Notes under the pieces: generated by a model
Database searches by the model: none
Seen by the model: the letters and a program-made list of their open reading frames with translations, nothing else
What the model was told of the DNA's origin: nothing
Translations under genes and position numbers: made by a program
Part shown: piece after piece, positions 43,825 to 52,619 of the stretch
How positions within the stretch are numbered: position 1 is the stretch's first letter
Layout of the letters: each line of letters starts with the position of its first letter
NCBI GenBank assembly: GCA_963729295.1
Contig: CAVSNJ010000025.1
Location: forward strand, 434,001-498,000
Direction: 5' to 3'
Length of the DNA: 64,000 nt
From: DATJLY01 sp963729295
GTDB taxonomy: Bacteria; Pseudomonadota; Alphaproteobacteria; ATCC43930; CGMCC-115725

Positions 43825-44898
43825 CTAGTGGGCGCCGCCCTCGACCTGGTGGCCCTCGGCGCGCCAGCGCAGCATGCCGCCGGCGAGATTCGCGACCTCG
43901 CCGAACCCCGCCTGGGCGAGGAGCGCGACCGCCTGCGCCGAGCGGCTGCCGGCGCGGCACACGGCGACGACGGGCCGATCTTTCGCGAGCTCGCCGACGC
44001 GCCCCTCGAGCGCGCCCAGCGGAATCGGGATCGCGCCGGCGATATGGCCGAGGGGCCCGACGAACTCGTTGGGCTCGCGCACGTCGAGCACCTGAACCGG
44101 CCCGGTCAGGTCCTCGAGCGCCTGCGGCTGGATTTCCCAGATGCCGGCGAAGGTATAGGCGAGCGGCGCCCAGCCGGGATCGCTGCCGAGTGCGGGCGCG
44201 GCGGCCGGCCGGCCGCACTTCATGTTGGCCGGCACGGCCGCGTCCATCTGCTTCGGGTGCGCGAGCTTGAGGTTCGCCATGTAGCCGGCGAAATCCTCGG
44301 CCGACGCGGCGCCGCCCAGGCGCGGATTGAAGCGCCGCTCCTCGGCGACCGAGGTGACGGTGAGCCCGCGATAGTCGTGCGCCGGATAAAGCAGGCACGA
44401 CTCCGGCAGCGAAAAGATCTGCTGCCGCACCGAGCGGTACATCGTGACGGCGTCGCCATGCTGAAAATCGGTCCGGCCGCAGCCGCGGATCAGCAGGCAA
44501 TCGCCGGTGAACGCCATGCTGCGATCGTCGAGCGCGTAGGTGAGGCAGCCGTCGGTGTGGCCGGGCGTCGCCCGCGCCGACAGATGGTGTGCGCCGAAGG
44601 CGATTGTGTCGCCCGCTGCGAGCAGGCGGTCGGCGCCCTCGGCGCCGCTTGCCCGCGCCAGTGCCGTCCGGCTGTCGAGGCGGCGGCGCAGCAGCCACGC
44701 GCCGGTGACGTGGTCGGCGTGGATGTGGGTCTCCAAGGTCCAGAGCAGCCGCAAGCCCAGCTCCTGCACGAGCGCCGCATCGCGCCGCATCTGCTCGAAG
44801 ACGGGATCGATCAGCACCGCCTCGCGCGCTTCGGTGTCGCCGAGGAGATAGGTGTAGGTCGAGGATTGCGCATCGAACAATTGCCGGAAGATCAGCAT
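43825..44898 (-). CDS. Persulphide dioxygenase-like metallo-beta-lactamase fused to rhodanese
   Basis: 357 residues. An N-terminal ETHE1/PDO-like MBL domain (THIHADHVTGAWLL, ATPGHTDGCLTY, FTGDCLLIRGCGRTDFQ, YPAHDYRG, all metal ligands present) and a C-terminal rhodanese domain with active-site CRAGSRS. Fusions of this type oxidise glutathione persulphide and transfer sulphane sulphur, so sulphide or persulphide detoxification is likely. Confidence 0.9.
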   Translation of the reverse strand: MLIFRQLFDAQSSTYTYLLGDTEAREAVLIDPVFEQMRRDAALVQELGLRLLWTLETHIHADHVTGAWLLRRRLDSRTALARASGAEGADRLLAAGDTIAFGAHHLSARATPGHTDGCLTYALDDRSMAFTGDCLLIRGCGRTDFQHGDAVTMYRSVRQQIFSLPESCLLYPAHDYRGLTVTSVAEERRFNPRLGGAASAEDFAGYMANLKLAHPKQMDAAVPANMKCGRPAAAPALGSDPGWAPLAYTFAGIWEIQPQALEDLTGPVQVLDVREPNEFVGPLGHIAGAIPIPLGALEGRVGELAKDRPVVAVCRAGSRSAQAVALLAQAGFGEVANLAGGMLRWRAEGHQVEGGAH

Positions 44899-45019
44899 GG
44901 GTGAGTTCCCCCATGAGCCACGCAGGGTCGCTTTGTGCGGCCCCTTTGTGCGGCCACTTTATCATGCGAAGCCGGCGCGCGCGCTTTGCTAGAGTGGCGG
45001 CGATGAGGGCTCCGCCGCC

Positions 45020-45418
45020 ATGACGCCCTTTGGCGTGCGCCTGCGCCAGCTCCGCGACGAGCGCGGCATCGCGTTGAAGGACATGGCCGAGGCGCTGGGT
45101 GTCTCGGCGGCCTATCTCTCGGCGCTCGAGCACGGCAAGCGCGGCCGGCCGACGCACGCCATGGTGGTGGCGATCTGCGCCCAGCTCAACATCATCTGGG
45201 ACGAGGCCGACGAGCTGATGCGCCTGGCGCGGCTGTCGCACCCGCGCGTCACGGTCGATACGGGCGGGCTCTCGGCCGCTGCGACCGAGCTCGCGAACCT
45301 GCTCGCCGAGCGCATCCGGAAACTGCCGCCCGAGCGGATTGCGCGGCTCCTGGAGCTGGTCAAGACCGCGCCCGTCCCGGCGGCGCGGCGCTCCCGGCGG
45401 CGGGTAACAAGGTCTTAA
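45020..45418 (+). CDS. XRE-family helix-turn-helix regulator
   Basis: 132 residues. N-terminal HTH (FGVRLRQLRDERGIALKDMAEALGVSAAYLSALEHGKRG) over about 4-42, then a helical region with a second motif LAERIRKLPPERIARLLELV. The basic tail ends RRSRRRVTRS. Divergent from the MBL-rhodanese gene 121 bp away, so it may control it. An effector domain is not recognised. Confidence 0.85.
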   Translation: MTPFGVRLRQLRDERGIALKDMAEALGVSAAYLSALEHGKRGRPTHAMVVAICAQLNIIWDEADELMRLARLSHPRVTVDTGGLSAAATELANLLAERIRKLPPERIARLLELVKTAPVPAARRSRRRVTRS

Positions 45419-45441
45419 CCGGTTCGCGTAAAACTTGCCCC

Positions 45442-45630
45442 ATGTCGCAATCCGAAGCCGCCTATCTCCGCCAGCGCGACTTCTCGCGCCGCCGCCTTCA
45501 GGAAATGAGCCAGGACGAGCGCGCCGAATTGCTGCGCCGCTACGCCCGGTTCGTCGATCATTTCCGCGTCGGCGAGAAGGAGGAGAAGCCCAAGACCGTG
45601 CGCAAGTGGGTCCCGGGGCAAACCGCCTGA
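45442..45630 (+). CDS. Small charged hypothetical protein
   Basis: 62 residues (MSQSEAAYLRQRDFSRRRLQEMSQDERAELL), highly charged and helical, ending VRKWVPGQTA. It begins 24 bp after the XRE gene on the same strand, so it may be in its operon. Function unknown. Confidence 0.55.
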   Translation: MSQSEAAYLRQRDFSRRRLQEMSQDERAELLRRYARFVDHFRVGEKEEKPKTVRKWVPGQTA

Positions 45631-45657
45631 GAGCTTGCGCCGCTTAGCTATTCTTTC

Positions 45658-45745
45658 GTCATGGCCGGGCTTGTCCCGGCCATCCAAGTTTTCCTTCCGG
45701 TGTGAAAACCCGTGGATGCCCGGCACGAAGGCCGGGGCATGACGG
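45658..45745. repeat. Palindromic intergenic repeat (second copy)
   Basis: CATGGCCGGGCTTGTCCCGG with its inverted partner CGGCACGAAGGCCGGGGCATG; about 88 bp. The core matches the copy at 36491. It lies between a plus-strand gene and convergent hslU, a site fit for bidirectional termination. Confidence 0.8.
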
Positions 45746-45772
45746 ACTGGGGTGGCTTGGAGAGAGGCCGCC

Positions 45773-47089
45773 CTACAAAATGAACTTCGACAGGTCGGCG
45801 TTCTTGGCGAGCGCGCCGACGCGCTCGCGCACGTAAGCGCGGTCGATCGTCACTTTCGTGTCGGGCGGCTGGTCGGAGGCGGTGAAGCTCACCTCCTCCA
45901 AGAGGCGCTCGAGCACGGTGTGGAGGCGCCGCGCGCCGATATTCTCGATCGCGGTGTTAATCTCTTCGGCCAGGAGCGCCAATTCGTCGATCGCGTCCGC
46001 GGTGAAGTCGAGCGCCACGCCTTCCGTCTGCAGCAGCGCGCGGTACTGCTTGATGAGGCTCGCCTCGGGCTCGGTGAGGATGCGGCGGAAATCGTCGCGC
46101 GTAAGCGGCTTGAGCTCCACCCGGATCGGCAGCCGCCCCTGCAATTCCGGGAGCAGGTCCGAAGGTTTCGCGATATGGAACGCGCCCGAGGCGATGAACA
46201 AGATGTGGTCGGTCTTGACCGCGCCGTGCTTGGTCGCGACCGTCGTTCCCTCGATCAAGGGCAGGAGATCGCGCTGCACGCCCTCGCGCGACACGTCGGC
46301 GCCCAACCGGTGCTCGCTGCGGCCGCAGATCTTGTCGATCTCGTCGAGAAACACGATGCCGTTCTGCTCGACCGCCGAGACTGCCTCGCGCGTCACCTTC
46401 TCCTGATCCAAAAGCTTGTCGCTCTCCTCCTGGATCAGCACGTGATAGCTGTCGGCCACGCTCATGCGGCGCGGCTTGGTGCGGTTGCCGAACGCCTTGC
46501 CGAAAATCTCGCCGAGATTGACCATGCCCATCTGCGCGCCGGGCATGCCGGGAATGTCGAAGGTCGGCAGCCCCATGTTGGTGTCCTGCATCTCGATCTC
46601 GATCTCGCGCTGATCGAGCTCGCCCGTGCGCAGCATCTTGCGGAATTTCTGCCTCGTGTCGCCGCTCGCGTTCTGGCCGACCAGAACGTCCAGCACGCGC
46701 TCCTCGGCGCGGAGCTCGGCGCGCGCCGTCACCTCCTTGCGCAGGCGATCGCGCGTCATGCCGAGCGCGATCTCGACGAGGTCGCGCACGATCTGCTCAA
46801 CGTCGCGCCCGACATAGCCCACTTCGGTGAATTTGGTCGCCTCGACCTTGATGAAGGGCGCCTGCGCGAGCTTGGCGAGGCGGCGCGCGATCTCGGTCTT
46901 GCCGATGCCCGTAGGCCCGATCATCAGAATATTCTTCGGCAGCACTTCGTCGCGCAATTCCTCGGGCAGCTGCTGGCGCCGCCAGCGATTCCGGAGCGCG
47001 ATCGCGACGGCGCGCTTGGCGTCGCCTTGGCCGACGATATGGCGGTCGAGCTCGGAGACGATTTCGCGCGGGCTGAAGGCCGAGGTCAT
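45773..47089 (-). CDS. hslU: HslUV protease ATPase subunit HslU
   Basis: 438 residues. AAA+ unfoldase: MTSAFSPREIVSELDRHIVGQ, Walker A GPTGIGKTEIARRLA, pore loop VGYVGRDVEQ, Walker B IVFLDEIDKI and the C-terminal VRERVGALAKNADLSKFIL. Unfolds substrates for HslV. ATG 47089 overlaps the hslV stop. Confidence 0.96.
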   Translation of the reverse strand: MTSAFSPREIVSELDRHIVGQGDAKRAVAIALRNRWRRQQLPEELRDEVLPKNILMIGPTGIGKTEIARRLAKLAQAPFIKVEATKFTEVGYVGRDVEQIVRDLVEIALGMTRDRLRKEVTARAELRAEERVLDVLVGQNASGDTRQKFRKMLRTGELDQREIEIEMQDTNMGLPTFDIPGMPGAQMGMVNLGEIFGKAFGNRTKPRRMSVADSYHVLIQEESDKLLDQEKVTREAVSAVEQNGIVFLDEIDKICGRSEHRLGADVSREGVQRDLLPLIEGTTVATKHGAVKTDHILFIASGAFHIAKPSDLLPELQGRLPIRVELKPLTRDDFRRILTEPEASLIKQYRALLQTEGVALDFTADAIDELALLAEEINTAIENIGARRLHTVLERLLEEVSFTASDQPPDTKVTIDRAYVRERVGALAKNADLSKFIL

Positions 47090-47619
47090 AGCGTCTCGAT
47101 CAGGATCTGGTCGTTGGTGTAGATGCAGATTTTCGCGGCAATCGCCATTGCGCGCCGGGCGATCGTCTCGGCATCGAGCGCCTCGCCGATGAGCGCGCGC
47201 GCGGCCGCCAGCGCATAGCTGCCGCCGGAGCCGATACCGATCAGCCCGTCCTCGGGCTCGAGCACGTCGCCGGTGCCGGAGAGCACGAGCGAAACCTGCT
47301 TGTCCGCCACCGCCATCATCGCCTCGAGCCGGCGCAGATAGCGGTCGGTGCGCCAGTCCTTGGCGAGCTCGACGCAGGCGCGGGCGAGCTGGTCGGGGTG
47401 CTGCTCGAGCTTTGTTTCGAGCCGCTCGAAGAGGGCGAAGGCGTCGGCCGTGGCGCCGGCGAACCCGGCGATGACCTGGCCGTTGCCGAGCCGGCGCAGC
47501 TTCTTCGCGTTCGACTTGACGATGGTCTGGCCCATCGTCACCTGGCCGTCGCCGGCGATGACGACGCGCCCGTCCTTGCGCACGCTCAAGATGGTTGTGC
47601 CATGCCACGCTTCGGCCAT
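47086..47619 (-). CDS. hslV: HslUV protease catalytic subunit HslV
   Basis: 177 residues starting MAEAWHGTTIL at ATG 47619; cleavage before Thr8 exposes the catalytic N-terminal Thr. Later motifs: RKDGRVVIAGDGQVTMGQ and GSGGSYALAAARAL. Threonine peptidase of the proteasome beta type. An in-frame ATG 12 codons upstream is unlikely because it would bury the Thr further. Confidence 0.96.
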   Translation of the reverse strand: MAEAWHGTTILSVRKDGRVVIAGDGQVTMGQTIVKSNAKKLRRLGNGQVIAGFAGATADAFALFERLETKLEQHPDQLARACVELAKDWRTDRYLRRLEAMMAVADKQVSLVLSGTGDVLEPEDGLIGIGSGGSYALAAARALIGEALDAETIARRAMAIAAKICIYTNDQILIETL

Positions 47620-47680
47620 GGCTGAAATATGGTGGCGCGCGGCGCGCGCGTCCACCGCCTATCGCGGGGGCGGGGCCGGC

Positions 47681-48727
47681 CTAGTCCCAGAAGTCGGAGG
47701 CGGCGATCGCGAAATTGAGGTTCTGCGAGCCCGGCAGCGAGGCGAGCGTGGTGATGCCGAGGAGATTGCCGCGCTCGTCGAAGAGGCCGCCGCCCGAAGA
47801 GCCGGGCGACAGCGGCGCCGAGGTCTGGATGAGATTATGGCCCTTGGCCGAGCGCAGGCCCGAGACGAGCCCCTCGGTCAAGGTGCGCTCCAAGGCGCGC
47901 GGCGCGCCCAGCGCATAGACATGCTCGCCGACCGCGATGTCGGTGAAGGCGCGCACGCCGGCGACGGGTACGAGCGCGTCGCCCTCGCTCTGGAGGACGC
48001 AGCGGTCGGACACGGTATCGGCCGCGACGAGCTTCGCGCGGACGATCACCTTGTCCTGCATCAGGACGATGAGCGGCCGGTGATCGACGACGTGGCAGTT
48101 GGTGAGCAGCAGGTGCTCGGAAATGGCGATCGCCGAACCCTGCACGATGTCACGTGCGCGGGCGTCGCCGACCGAGCGCGCCGCGCCGACGACGAACACC
48201 GAACGCTCGAGCTTCTTGTAGAGCGCCTCGGCCGAGAGCGCGTCGTGCGCGACCCGGTCGGGCCGCTTCGGCAGCACCGAGGACGGCAGCGGCATCTGCA
48301 CCACGGCCGCTTCCTCGACCGTCGCCTCGGGCTCGGTCATCGCCTTGGCGAGGCCGGCGGCGCTCGCGATCTGGTCCTTGTCGTCGGCGTCGGGCGCGGG
48401 CGGCGCGGCCGTTGCCTCCTTGGTGAGGCAGTCGTTGTACTCGCCGATGCCGATGCGGCGCAGATAGTTGCAATCGCGTGCGATGGCGTGGCTCTGCGCG
48501 TCGGAAAGCTGGGTGCGGTCGGGCGCCGGATGAGTCTTGAGCTGGGTCATCTGCGAGGCGACGCAATCGTCGAACGCGCCCTCGCCCTTCGCGTGCGCGG
48601 CAAAGCATGCCGTGTTGATGGTGACATTATCCTCGTAGGAGATCGAGGATCGGCTTGGCTCCCCGGCAAAGCTCGGAGCTGCCAAAGCAAAGGCGGCCAA
48701 CGCCGCCATCCGCCACGTGCTGTTCAT
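47681..48727 (-). CDS. Exported trypsin-like serine protease with twin-Cys N-terminal region
   Basis: 348 residues from ATG 48727. Signal peptide (MNSTWRMAALAAFALAAPSFAG), then a region with two similar Cys pairs (ACFAAHAKGEGAFDDC and DCNYLRRIGIGEYNDC). A linker is followed by a trypsin-2-like domain: His in LLTNCHVVDH, Asp in VSDRCVLQ, Ser in LSPGSSGGGLFDE. No PDZ domain follows, so it is not a standard DegP. Located between hslV and hisB. Confidence 0.85.
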   Translation of the reverse strand: MNSTWRMAALAAFALAAPSFAGEPSRSSISYEDNVTINTACFAAHAKGEGAFDDCVASQMTQLKTHPAPDRTQLSDAQSHAIARDCNYLRRIGIGEYNDCLTKEATAAPPAPDADDKDQIASAAGLAKAMTEPEATVEEAAVVQMPLPSSVLPKRPDRVAHDALSAEALYKKLERSVFVVGAARSVGDARARDIVQGSAIAISEHLLLTNCHVVDHRPLIVLMQDKVIVRAKLVAADTVSDRCVLQSEGDALVPVAGVRAFTDIAVGEHVYALGAPRALERTLTEGLVSGLRSAKGHNLIQTSAPLSPGSSGGGLFDERGNLLGITTLASLPGSQNLNFAIAASDFWD

Positions 48728-49003
48728 GGGGCGATCCTCGGACGGCCGTGGTTGCCCGAGCGTTAAGCCCCGGTCCCTCCGATGCCACAATCGCGCGACT
48801 TTTTCCTAAAATGCCGGAGATTTTTGGGACCGCCCCTCCTATCCCGTCATGGCCGGGCCGGCCGAAGGCCCGAGTCCCGGCCATCCACGTGTGTTAGCGA
48901 CGCAAGAAACTCGTGGATGGCCGTGACGAGCACGGCCATGACGACGGATCGTTGGCAGCAGTCGAATTTGCCGCAACCCTTGCGACTTGGTAAAAGGCGC
49001 CGC
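48728..49003. other. Intergenic region between the protease and hisB
   Basis: 276 bp shared as divergent upstream region of the protease and hisB. It contains a palindromic repeat at 48844-48945; no further signal was recognised. Confidence 0.6.
48844..48945. repeat. Palindromic intergenic repeat (third copy)
   Basis: CGTCATGGCCGGG, then TCCCGGCCATCCACG and, after a GTGTTAGCGACGCAAGAAA spacer, CTCGTGGATGGCC and ACGGCCATGACG. Outer and inner arms pair. It shares CATGGCCGGG and CGGCCATCCACG with the copies at 36491 and 45658 but differs in its middle. Confidence 0.75.
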
Positions 49004-49624
49004 GTGGCGAAAGCGAAGGAAAAATCCCGGACGGCGCGCGTCGAACGCAAGACGCGCGAGACCTCGATCACGGCGTCGGTCGTGCTCGACGGCACGGGCT
49101 CGTTCGACGTCGCGACCGGCATCGGTTTTCTCGATCACATGCTGGAGCAACTGTCGCGTCACAGCCTGATCGATCTCACCGTGAAGGCCGCGGGCGACCT
49201 GCACATCGACTTCCATCACACCACCGAGGACACGGGCTATGCCGTCGGCGAGGCGGTGGCGAAGGCGCTGGGCGACCGGCGCGGCATCGCGCGCTGGGGC
49301 GACGCGCTCATCCCGATGGACGAGACGCTGACGCGCGTCGCGCTCGACATGTCGGCGCGCCCCTATCTCGTGTGGAAGGTGAATTTCTCGCGCCCCAAGC
49401 TCGGCGTCATGGATACCGAGCTCTTCAAGGAGTGGTTCCAGGCGTTCGCGCAATCGGCGGGCGTCACGCTCCATGTCGAGAATCTCTATGGCGAGAACAA
49501 TCACCATATCGTCGAGTCCTGCTACAAGGGCCTGGCGCGCGCGCTGCGCCAGGCCGTGGCGATCGACCCGCGCCGCGCGGATGAGGTTCCCTCGACCAAG
49601 GGCGTGCTCGGCGGCAGCCTCTGA
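49004..49624 (+). CDS. hisB: Imidazoleglycerol-phosphate dehydratase
   Basis: 206 residues from GTG 49004 (VAKAKEKSRTARVERKTRET). Signatures DHMLEQLSRHSLIDLTVKA, DFHHTTEDTGYAVGEA, and GENNHHIVESCYKGLARAL give the metal-binding His pairs. Sixth step of histidine synthesis. First gene of the his cluster; the stop abuts the hisH start. Confidence 0.95.
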   Translation: MAKAKEKSRTARVERKTRETSITASVVLDGTGSFDVATGIGFLDHMLEQLSRHSLIDLTVKAAGDLHIDFHHTTEDTGYAVGEAVAKALGDRRGIARWGDALIPMDETLTRVALDMSARPYLVWKVNFSRPKLGVMDTELFKEWFQAFAQSAGVTLHVENLYGENNHHIVESCYKGLARALRQAVAIDPRRADEVPSTKGVLGGSL

Positions 49625-50268
49625 TGGCGCTCGTCGCCGTGATCGATTACGGCTCGGGAAATTTGCGCTCGGCGGCAAAGGCCTTCGAGCGCGCCGCGCG
49701 CGAATTGGCTCGTGATGATCGCATCGTGGTGACCGGCGATCCCGCCACGGTCGCGCGCGCCGACCGCATCGTGCTGCCGGGCGTCGGCGCGTTTGCCGAT
49801 TGCCGCCGCGGCTTGAGCGACATTTTCGGCATGGAAGAGGCGCTCGCCGAAGCGGTGCGAGAGAAGGCGCGGCCCTTTCTCGGGATCTGCGTCGGCATGC
49901 AGCTCTTGGCGACGTGCGGGCGCGAGTTCGAGACCGTGGCGGGCCTCGGCTGGATCGAGGGCGAGGTCGCGGCGCTCAAGCCCTCCGATCCCGCGCTCAA
50001 GATCCCGCACATGGGCTGGAACGAGCTGCGCGGCGCGCGCCCGCATCCGCTCCTCGCCGGGCTCGACGACGGGACCCACGCCTACTTCGTGCACAGTTTC
50101 GGGTTCTTCCCGGCGCGCGCCGAGGACGCGCTGGCGACGGTCGATTATGGCGGCGCGGTGGTGGCGGCCGTCGCGCGCGGCAATGTCGCGGGCGTGCAGT
50201 TTCATCCCGAGAAGAGCCAAGGCGCGGGCCTGCGTGTCATTGCGAATTTCCTGGGCTGGCGGCCGTGA
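49624..50268 (+). CDS. hisH: Imidazole glycerol phosphate synthase, glutaminase subunit
   Basis: 214 residues. Class I amidotransferase with catalytic Cys in PFLGICVGMQLLA and His/Glu in AGVQFHPEKSQGAGL; N-terminus VAVIDYGSGNLRSAAKAFERA. Provides ammonia to HisF. ATG 49624 follows hisB (TGATG) and its own stop overlaps the hisA GTG. Confidence 0.96.
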   Translation: MALVAVIDYGSGNLRSAAKAFERAARELARDDRIVVTGDPATVARADRIVLPGVGAFADCRRGLSDIFGMEEALAEAVREKARPFLGICVGMQLLATCGREFETVAGLGWIEGEVAALKPSDPALKIPHMGWNELRGARPHPLLAGLDDGTHAYFVHSFGFFPARAEDALATVDYGGAVVAAVARGNVAGVQFHPEKSQGAGLRVIANFLGWRP

Positions 50269-50996
50269 TCCTCTATCCCGCGATCGATCTGAAGGACGGG
50301 CGCTGCGTCCGCCTGGTGCGCGGCGAGATGAGTGCGGCGACCGTGTTCAACGACGATCCGCCGGCCCAGGCCCAGAAATTCGCTGCTGCGGGCGCGCGCT
50401 GGCTCCATGTCGTCGATCTCGACGGCGCGTTCGCCGGCGAGGCGCGCAACGGCGCCGCGGTCGACGCCATCCTGCGCGCGACCTCGCTCAACGTGCAGCT
50501 GGGCGGCGGCATCCGCACGGAAAGCGCCATTTCCTTCTGGCTCGCGCGGGGTGCTGCGCGCGTCGTGCTCGGGACCGTGGCGCTCACCCAACCCGCTCTC
50601 GTCAAATCCGCCTGCCGCGCCTGGCCCGGCCGTATCGCGCTCGCGATCGATGCGCGCCACGGGCGCGTCGCGGTCGAAGGCTGGGCGCGCACGTCCGATG
50701 TTGCGACGCTCGAATTGGCGCTCGCCTTCGAGGATGCCGGCGCCGCCGCCATCGTCCACACCGACATCGAGCGCGACGGCGTCTTGGCCGGCGCCAATGT
50801 CGCGGCGACGGCGGCGTTGGCGCGCCGCCTCAAGACGCCGGTCATCGCCTCGGGCGGCATCTCGGCGCTTGCCGACATCGCCGCCTTGAAGGCGCACGAG
50901 CAGGATGGCATCGCCGGCGCCATCATCGGCCGCGCGCTTTATGACGGGCGCATCGATCTTTCCCGCGCGTTGGCGCTTGCCGAATCGTCATGCTGA
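50265..50996 (+). CDS. hisA: ProFAR isomerase
   Basis: 243 residues from GTG 50265 (VILYPAIDLKDGRCVRLVRG). TIM barrel with the catalytic Asp in PAIDLKDG and in HTDIERDGVLAG, and phosphate loops LGGGIR and ASGGIS. Its end overlaps hisF by seven bases. Confidence 0.95.
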   Translation: MILYPAIDLKDGRCVRLVRGEMSAATVFNDDPPAQAQKFAAAGARWLHVVDLDGAFAGEARNGAAVDAILRATSLNVQLGGGIRTESAISFWLARGAARVVLGTVALTQPALVKSACRAWPGRIALAIDARHGRVAVEGWARTSDVATLELALAFEDAGAAAIVHTDIERDGVLAGANVAATAALARRLKTPVIASGGISALADIAALKAHEQDGIAGAIIGRALYDGRIDLSRALALAESSC

Positions 50997-52177
50997 AGCG
51001 TCGCGTCATTCCCTGCCTCGACGTCAAGGACGGCCGCACCGTGAAGGGCGTCAATTTCGTCGCTCTCGTCGATGCCGGAGATCCGGTGGCGCAGGCGAAA
51101 TTCTACGACGAGGAAGGTGCCGACGAATTGTGCTTCCTCGACATCACCGCTTCGGCCGAGAACCGCGCCACGCTGTTGGACGTGGTGCGGCGCACCGCCG
51201 AGCAGTGCTTCATGCCGCTGACGGTGGGCGGCGGCGTGCGCTCGGTCGAGGATATCCGCACGCTCCTCCTCGCCGGCGCCGACAAGACCTCGATCAACAC
51301 CGCCGCCGTCGCGCGCCCCGAGCTGGTGCAGGAAGCGGCCGAGAAATTCGGCAGCCAGTGCATCGTCGTCGCGATCGACGCGAAGGAGGCCGCGCCCGGG
51401 CGCTGGGAGGTCTTCACCCATGGCGGGCGGCGCGGCACCGGGCGCGATGCGGTCGCATGGGCGCGCCAGGTCGTGTCGCTCGGCGCGGGCGAGATTCTCC
51501 TCACCTCGATGGACCGCGACGGCACCGGCGAAGGCTTCGACATCGCCCTGACGCGCGCGATCGCCGACGCCGTGACCGTGCCGGTCATCGCCTCGGGCGG
51601 GGCAGGCCAGCTCGACCACCTTGTGGACGGCATCCGCGACGGCCATGCGAGCGCCGTGCTCGCCGCGTCGATCTTCCACTTCGGCACCTTCCGCATCCGG
51701 GACGCGAAGGCGGCGCTCGCCAAGGCCGGCATCCCGGTCCGGCTTGACCGCGGAAGCCGAGGCGCCCCTAGATATTGTACGTCTTGCGCGTACGAGCGCA
51801 GCACCTGCGATTTGACGGAACGAAGCCAATTTTCCGGGGGCCCCATGCCCGACATCGACGGCAGCATCCTCGACCGGCTCTACGCGACGCTTGCCGATCG
51901 CCGCGGCGCCGACCCGAAAATCTCTTACACCGCGAAGCTCCTGGCCGAAGGCACGTCGCAGATCGCCCGGAAGCTCGGTGAGGAGGCGGTCGAGACCATC
52001 GTGGCGGCGCTCTCCGCCGGGCCGGATGCGCTCGCCGGGGAAAGCGCCGACCTCCTCTACCATCTCCTCGTGCTGTGGCAGGATCGCGGCATCGCGCCCC
52101 AAGACGTGTGGCGCGCGCTCGAGGCCCGCATGGGCGTTTCGGGCATCGCCGAGAAGGAAAGCCGCACGCGCGGCTGA
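50990..52177 (+). CDS. hisF: HisF cyclase subunit, frame open into hisE
   Basis: HisF body: MLKRRVIPCLDVKDGRTVKG, VGGGVRSVEDIR, TSMDRDGTGEGFDI, ASGGAGQLDHL, ending IPVRL at residue 252 as in related HisF proteins. The frame then reads through a 33-residue, Cys-rich linker that looks non-coding and into HisE. A TGA lies directly after IPVRL in another frame (51745-51747): one missing T would remove the natural stop. So a true HisF-HisE fusion is possible but a one-base deletion is simpler. Confidence 0.85.
   Translation: MLKRRVIPCLDVKDGRTVKGVNFVALVDAGDPVAQAKFYDEEGADELCFLDITASAENRATLLDVVRRTAEQCFMPLTVGGGVRSVEDIRTLLLAGADKTSINTAAVARPELVQEAAEKFGSQCIVVAIDAKEAAPGRWEVFTHGGRRGTGRDAVAWARQVVSLGAGEILLTSMDRDGTGEGFDIALTRAIADAVTVPVIASGGAGQLDHLVDGIRDGHASAVLAASIFHFGTFRIRDAKAALAKAGIPVRLDRGSRGAPRYCTSCAYERSTCDLTERSQFSGGPMPDIDGSILDRLYATLADRRGADPKISYTAKLLAEGTSQIARKLGEEAVETIVAALSAGPDALAGESADLLYHLLVLWQDRGIAPQDVWRALEARMGVSGIAEKESRTRG
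51845..52177 (+). CDS. hisE: Phosphoribosyl-ATP pyrophosphatase
   Basis: 110 residues from ATG 51845 (GGGGG just upstream). Starts MPDIDGSILDRLYATL, with KLLAEGTSQIARKLGEEAVETIVAA and ESADLLYHLLVLW, the MazG-like Glu/Asp metal pattern. Second step of histidine synthesis. In frame with hisF, so it may be expressed alone or as part of a fused protein. Confidence 0.92.
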   Translation: MPDIDGSILDRLYATLADRRGADPKISYTAKLLAEGTSQIARKLGEEAVETIVAALSAGPDALAGESADLLYHLLVLWQDRGIAPQDVWRALEARMGVSGIAEKESRTRG

Positions 52178-52189
52178 CGGAGGTTTTCG

Positions 52190-52561
52190 ATGGCCTATGA
52201 TCCGAACAATGTCTTCGCCCGCATCCTGCGCGGCGAGCTGCCGTGCAAAAAGGTGTACGAGGACGGAAATGTCCTCGCCTTCCACGACATCAGGCCGCAG
52301 GCGCCGGTCCATGTGCTGGTGATCCCGAAAGGCGCCTATGTCTCGCTCGAGGATTTCTCGGCCAAGGCGCCGGCGGCCGAGCAGGGGGCGTTTTTCGCCA
52401 CGGTCGGGCAGATCGCGCGCGCCCTCGGCCTGGTCGAGAGCGGCTACCGCATCCTCGCCAATCACGGGCCGAATTCGAACCAGGAAGTGCCGCATTTCCA
52501 CGTCCATATCTTCGGCGGCCGCAACCTCGGCCGGCTGCTGGAGCCGCAGAGGGGCGCGTGA
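52190..52561 (+). CDS. HIT-family (HinT-like) nucleotide hydrolase
   Basis: 123 residues. FARILRGELPCKKVYEDG, FHDIRPQAPVHVLVIPK and the histidine triad HFHVHIFGG. Acts on AMP-lysyl or nucleoside phosphoramidates. Twelve bp downstream of hisE; it often follows hisE in alphaproteobacteria. Confidence 0.94.
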   Translation: MAYDPNNVFARILRGELPCKKVYEDGNVLAFHDIRPQAPVHVLVIPKGAYVSLEDFSAKAPAAEQGAFFATVGQIARALGLVESGYRILANHGPNSNQEVPHFHVHIFGGRNLGRLLEPQRGA

Positions 52562-52619
52562 CGAATTTCTTAACCGTCCCGGCCTAGCATCTTCACCGTA
52601 TCGGAGGCCGGAGCGGGGA

